This document shows positions 63,797 through 64,000 of a stretch of DNA of 64,000 nucleotides, piece by piece (within the stretch, counting starts at the first letter, position 1; each line of letters begins with the position of its first letter). Location: contig OZ020588.1 of assembly GCA_963971535.1 (NCBI GenBank), positions 124,743,008 to 124,807,007 of the forward strand, written 5' to 3'. The stretch is from Notolepis coatsorum (lineage: Eukaryota > Chordata > Actinopteri > Aulopiformes > Paralepididae). The translations under genes were made by a program, and so were the position numbers. The notes beneath the pieces were generated by a model that saw only the letters and a program-made list of their open reading frames with translations, was not told the DNA's origin and searched no databases.

Positions 63797-64000
63797 AGGG
63801 GAACTCCAACATTTTGGGAAATTAGCTTATTTAACATCTTCCCTGGAGTTAGACAAGAAGATACATACCTTTTTTGTCTCTGTGCGTGCATATAGCTTTG
63901 GGAATAGACGCTCCGTTAGCATAGCTTAGCTTCATCACTGGAAGTGAGGCAGATCCGTAGCCTTACAGTGCCTTACAGTGTATTGTAAGGTCTGACATTG
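63797..64000. repeat. Teleost interspersed repeat, cut by window edge
   Basis: AGGGGAACTCCAACATTTTG ... CTGGAGTTAGACAAGAAGAT ... AGCTTAGCTTCATCACTGGA is a wording I recognise as a common dispersed fish repeat of uncertain class; only its start is visible. Confidence 0.5.

Overview
The window looks like repeat-dense teleost (ray-finned fish) nuclear DNA. The basis is a DIRS-like retroelement with a GC-rich gag ORF, a BEL/Pao LTR element, L2/CR1-like LINEs, long tRNA-derived SINEs, hAT and piggyBac-like non-autonomous elements, very long (CA)n arrays, and one vertebrate-style split gene that resembles teleost SAMD3-like proteins. The species cannot be fixed from the sequence alone.

Layout: 1-2316 is the end of a DIRS-like element (minus) with a gag ORF. 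2317-7091 is a patchwork of fold-back elements, LINE pieces and a hAT, including a near-perfect 107-bp-arm palindrome. 7097-14854 is a broken BEL/Pao element on the minus strand, carrying a hAT with an 8-bp target duplication. 15906-17374, 22127-23246, 60469-61428 and 62862-63796 are related TTAA-flanked piggyBac-like elements. 18000-32000 is mostly non-coding, with a tRNA-derived SINE, long (TG)n and (CATT)n arrays, LINE ends and a solo BEL LTR. 35650-42325 is an L2/CR1-like LINE split by a DIRS-like element, which in turn carries a hAT. 44460-45500 and 59065-59790 are satellite-bearing elements whose outer ends touch (CA)n arrays.

The only convincing host-gene signal is on the minus strand at 47945-53028. 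It has phase-compatible exons of a SAMD3-like C-terminal region, and the two internal exons are amplified in five tandem ~695-bp units. Every copy of one exon carries the same stop codon, so it is called a probable pseudogene.

The most striking non-genic structure is a ~3.07-kb array of a 9-bp unit, CACACCT(A/C)T, at 55963-59036. It keeps a coding-compatible register throughout, so three long meaningless ORFs stay open, and marker variants reveal higher-order duplications.

Nesting gives a relative chronology: LINE, then DIRS-like, then hAT; fold-back repeat R1, then BEL, then hAT; LINE-A 3' UTR, then piggyBac-like; repeat R2, then BEL LTR. No rRNA, functional tRNA, CRISPR or prokaryotic feature was seen.
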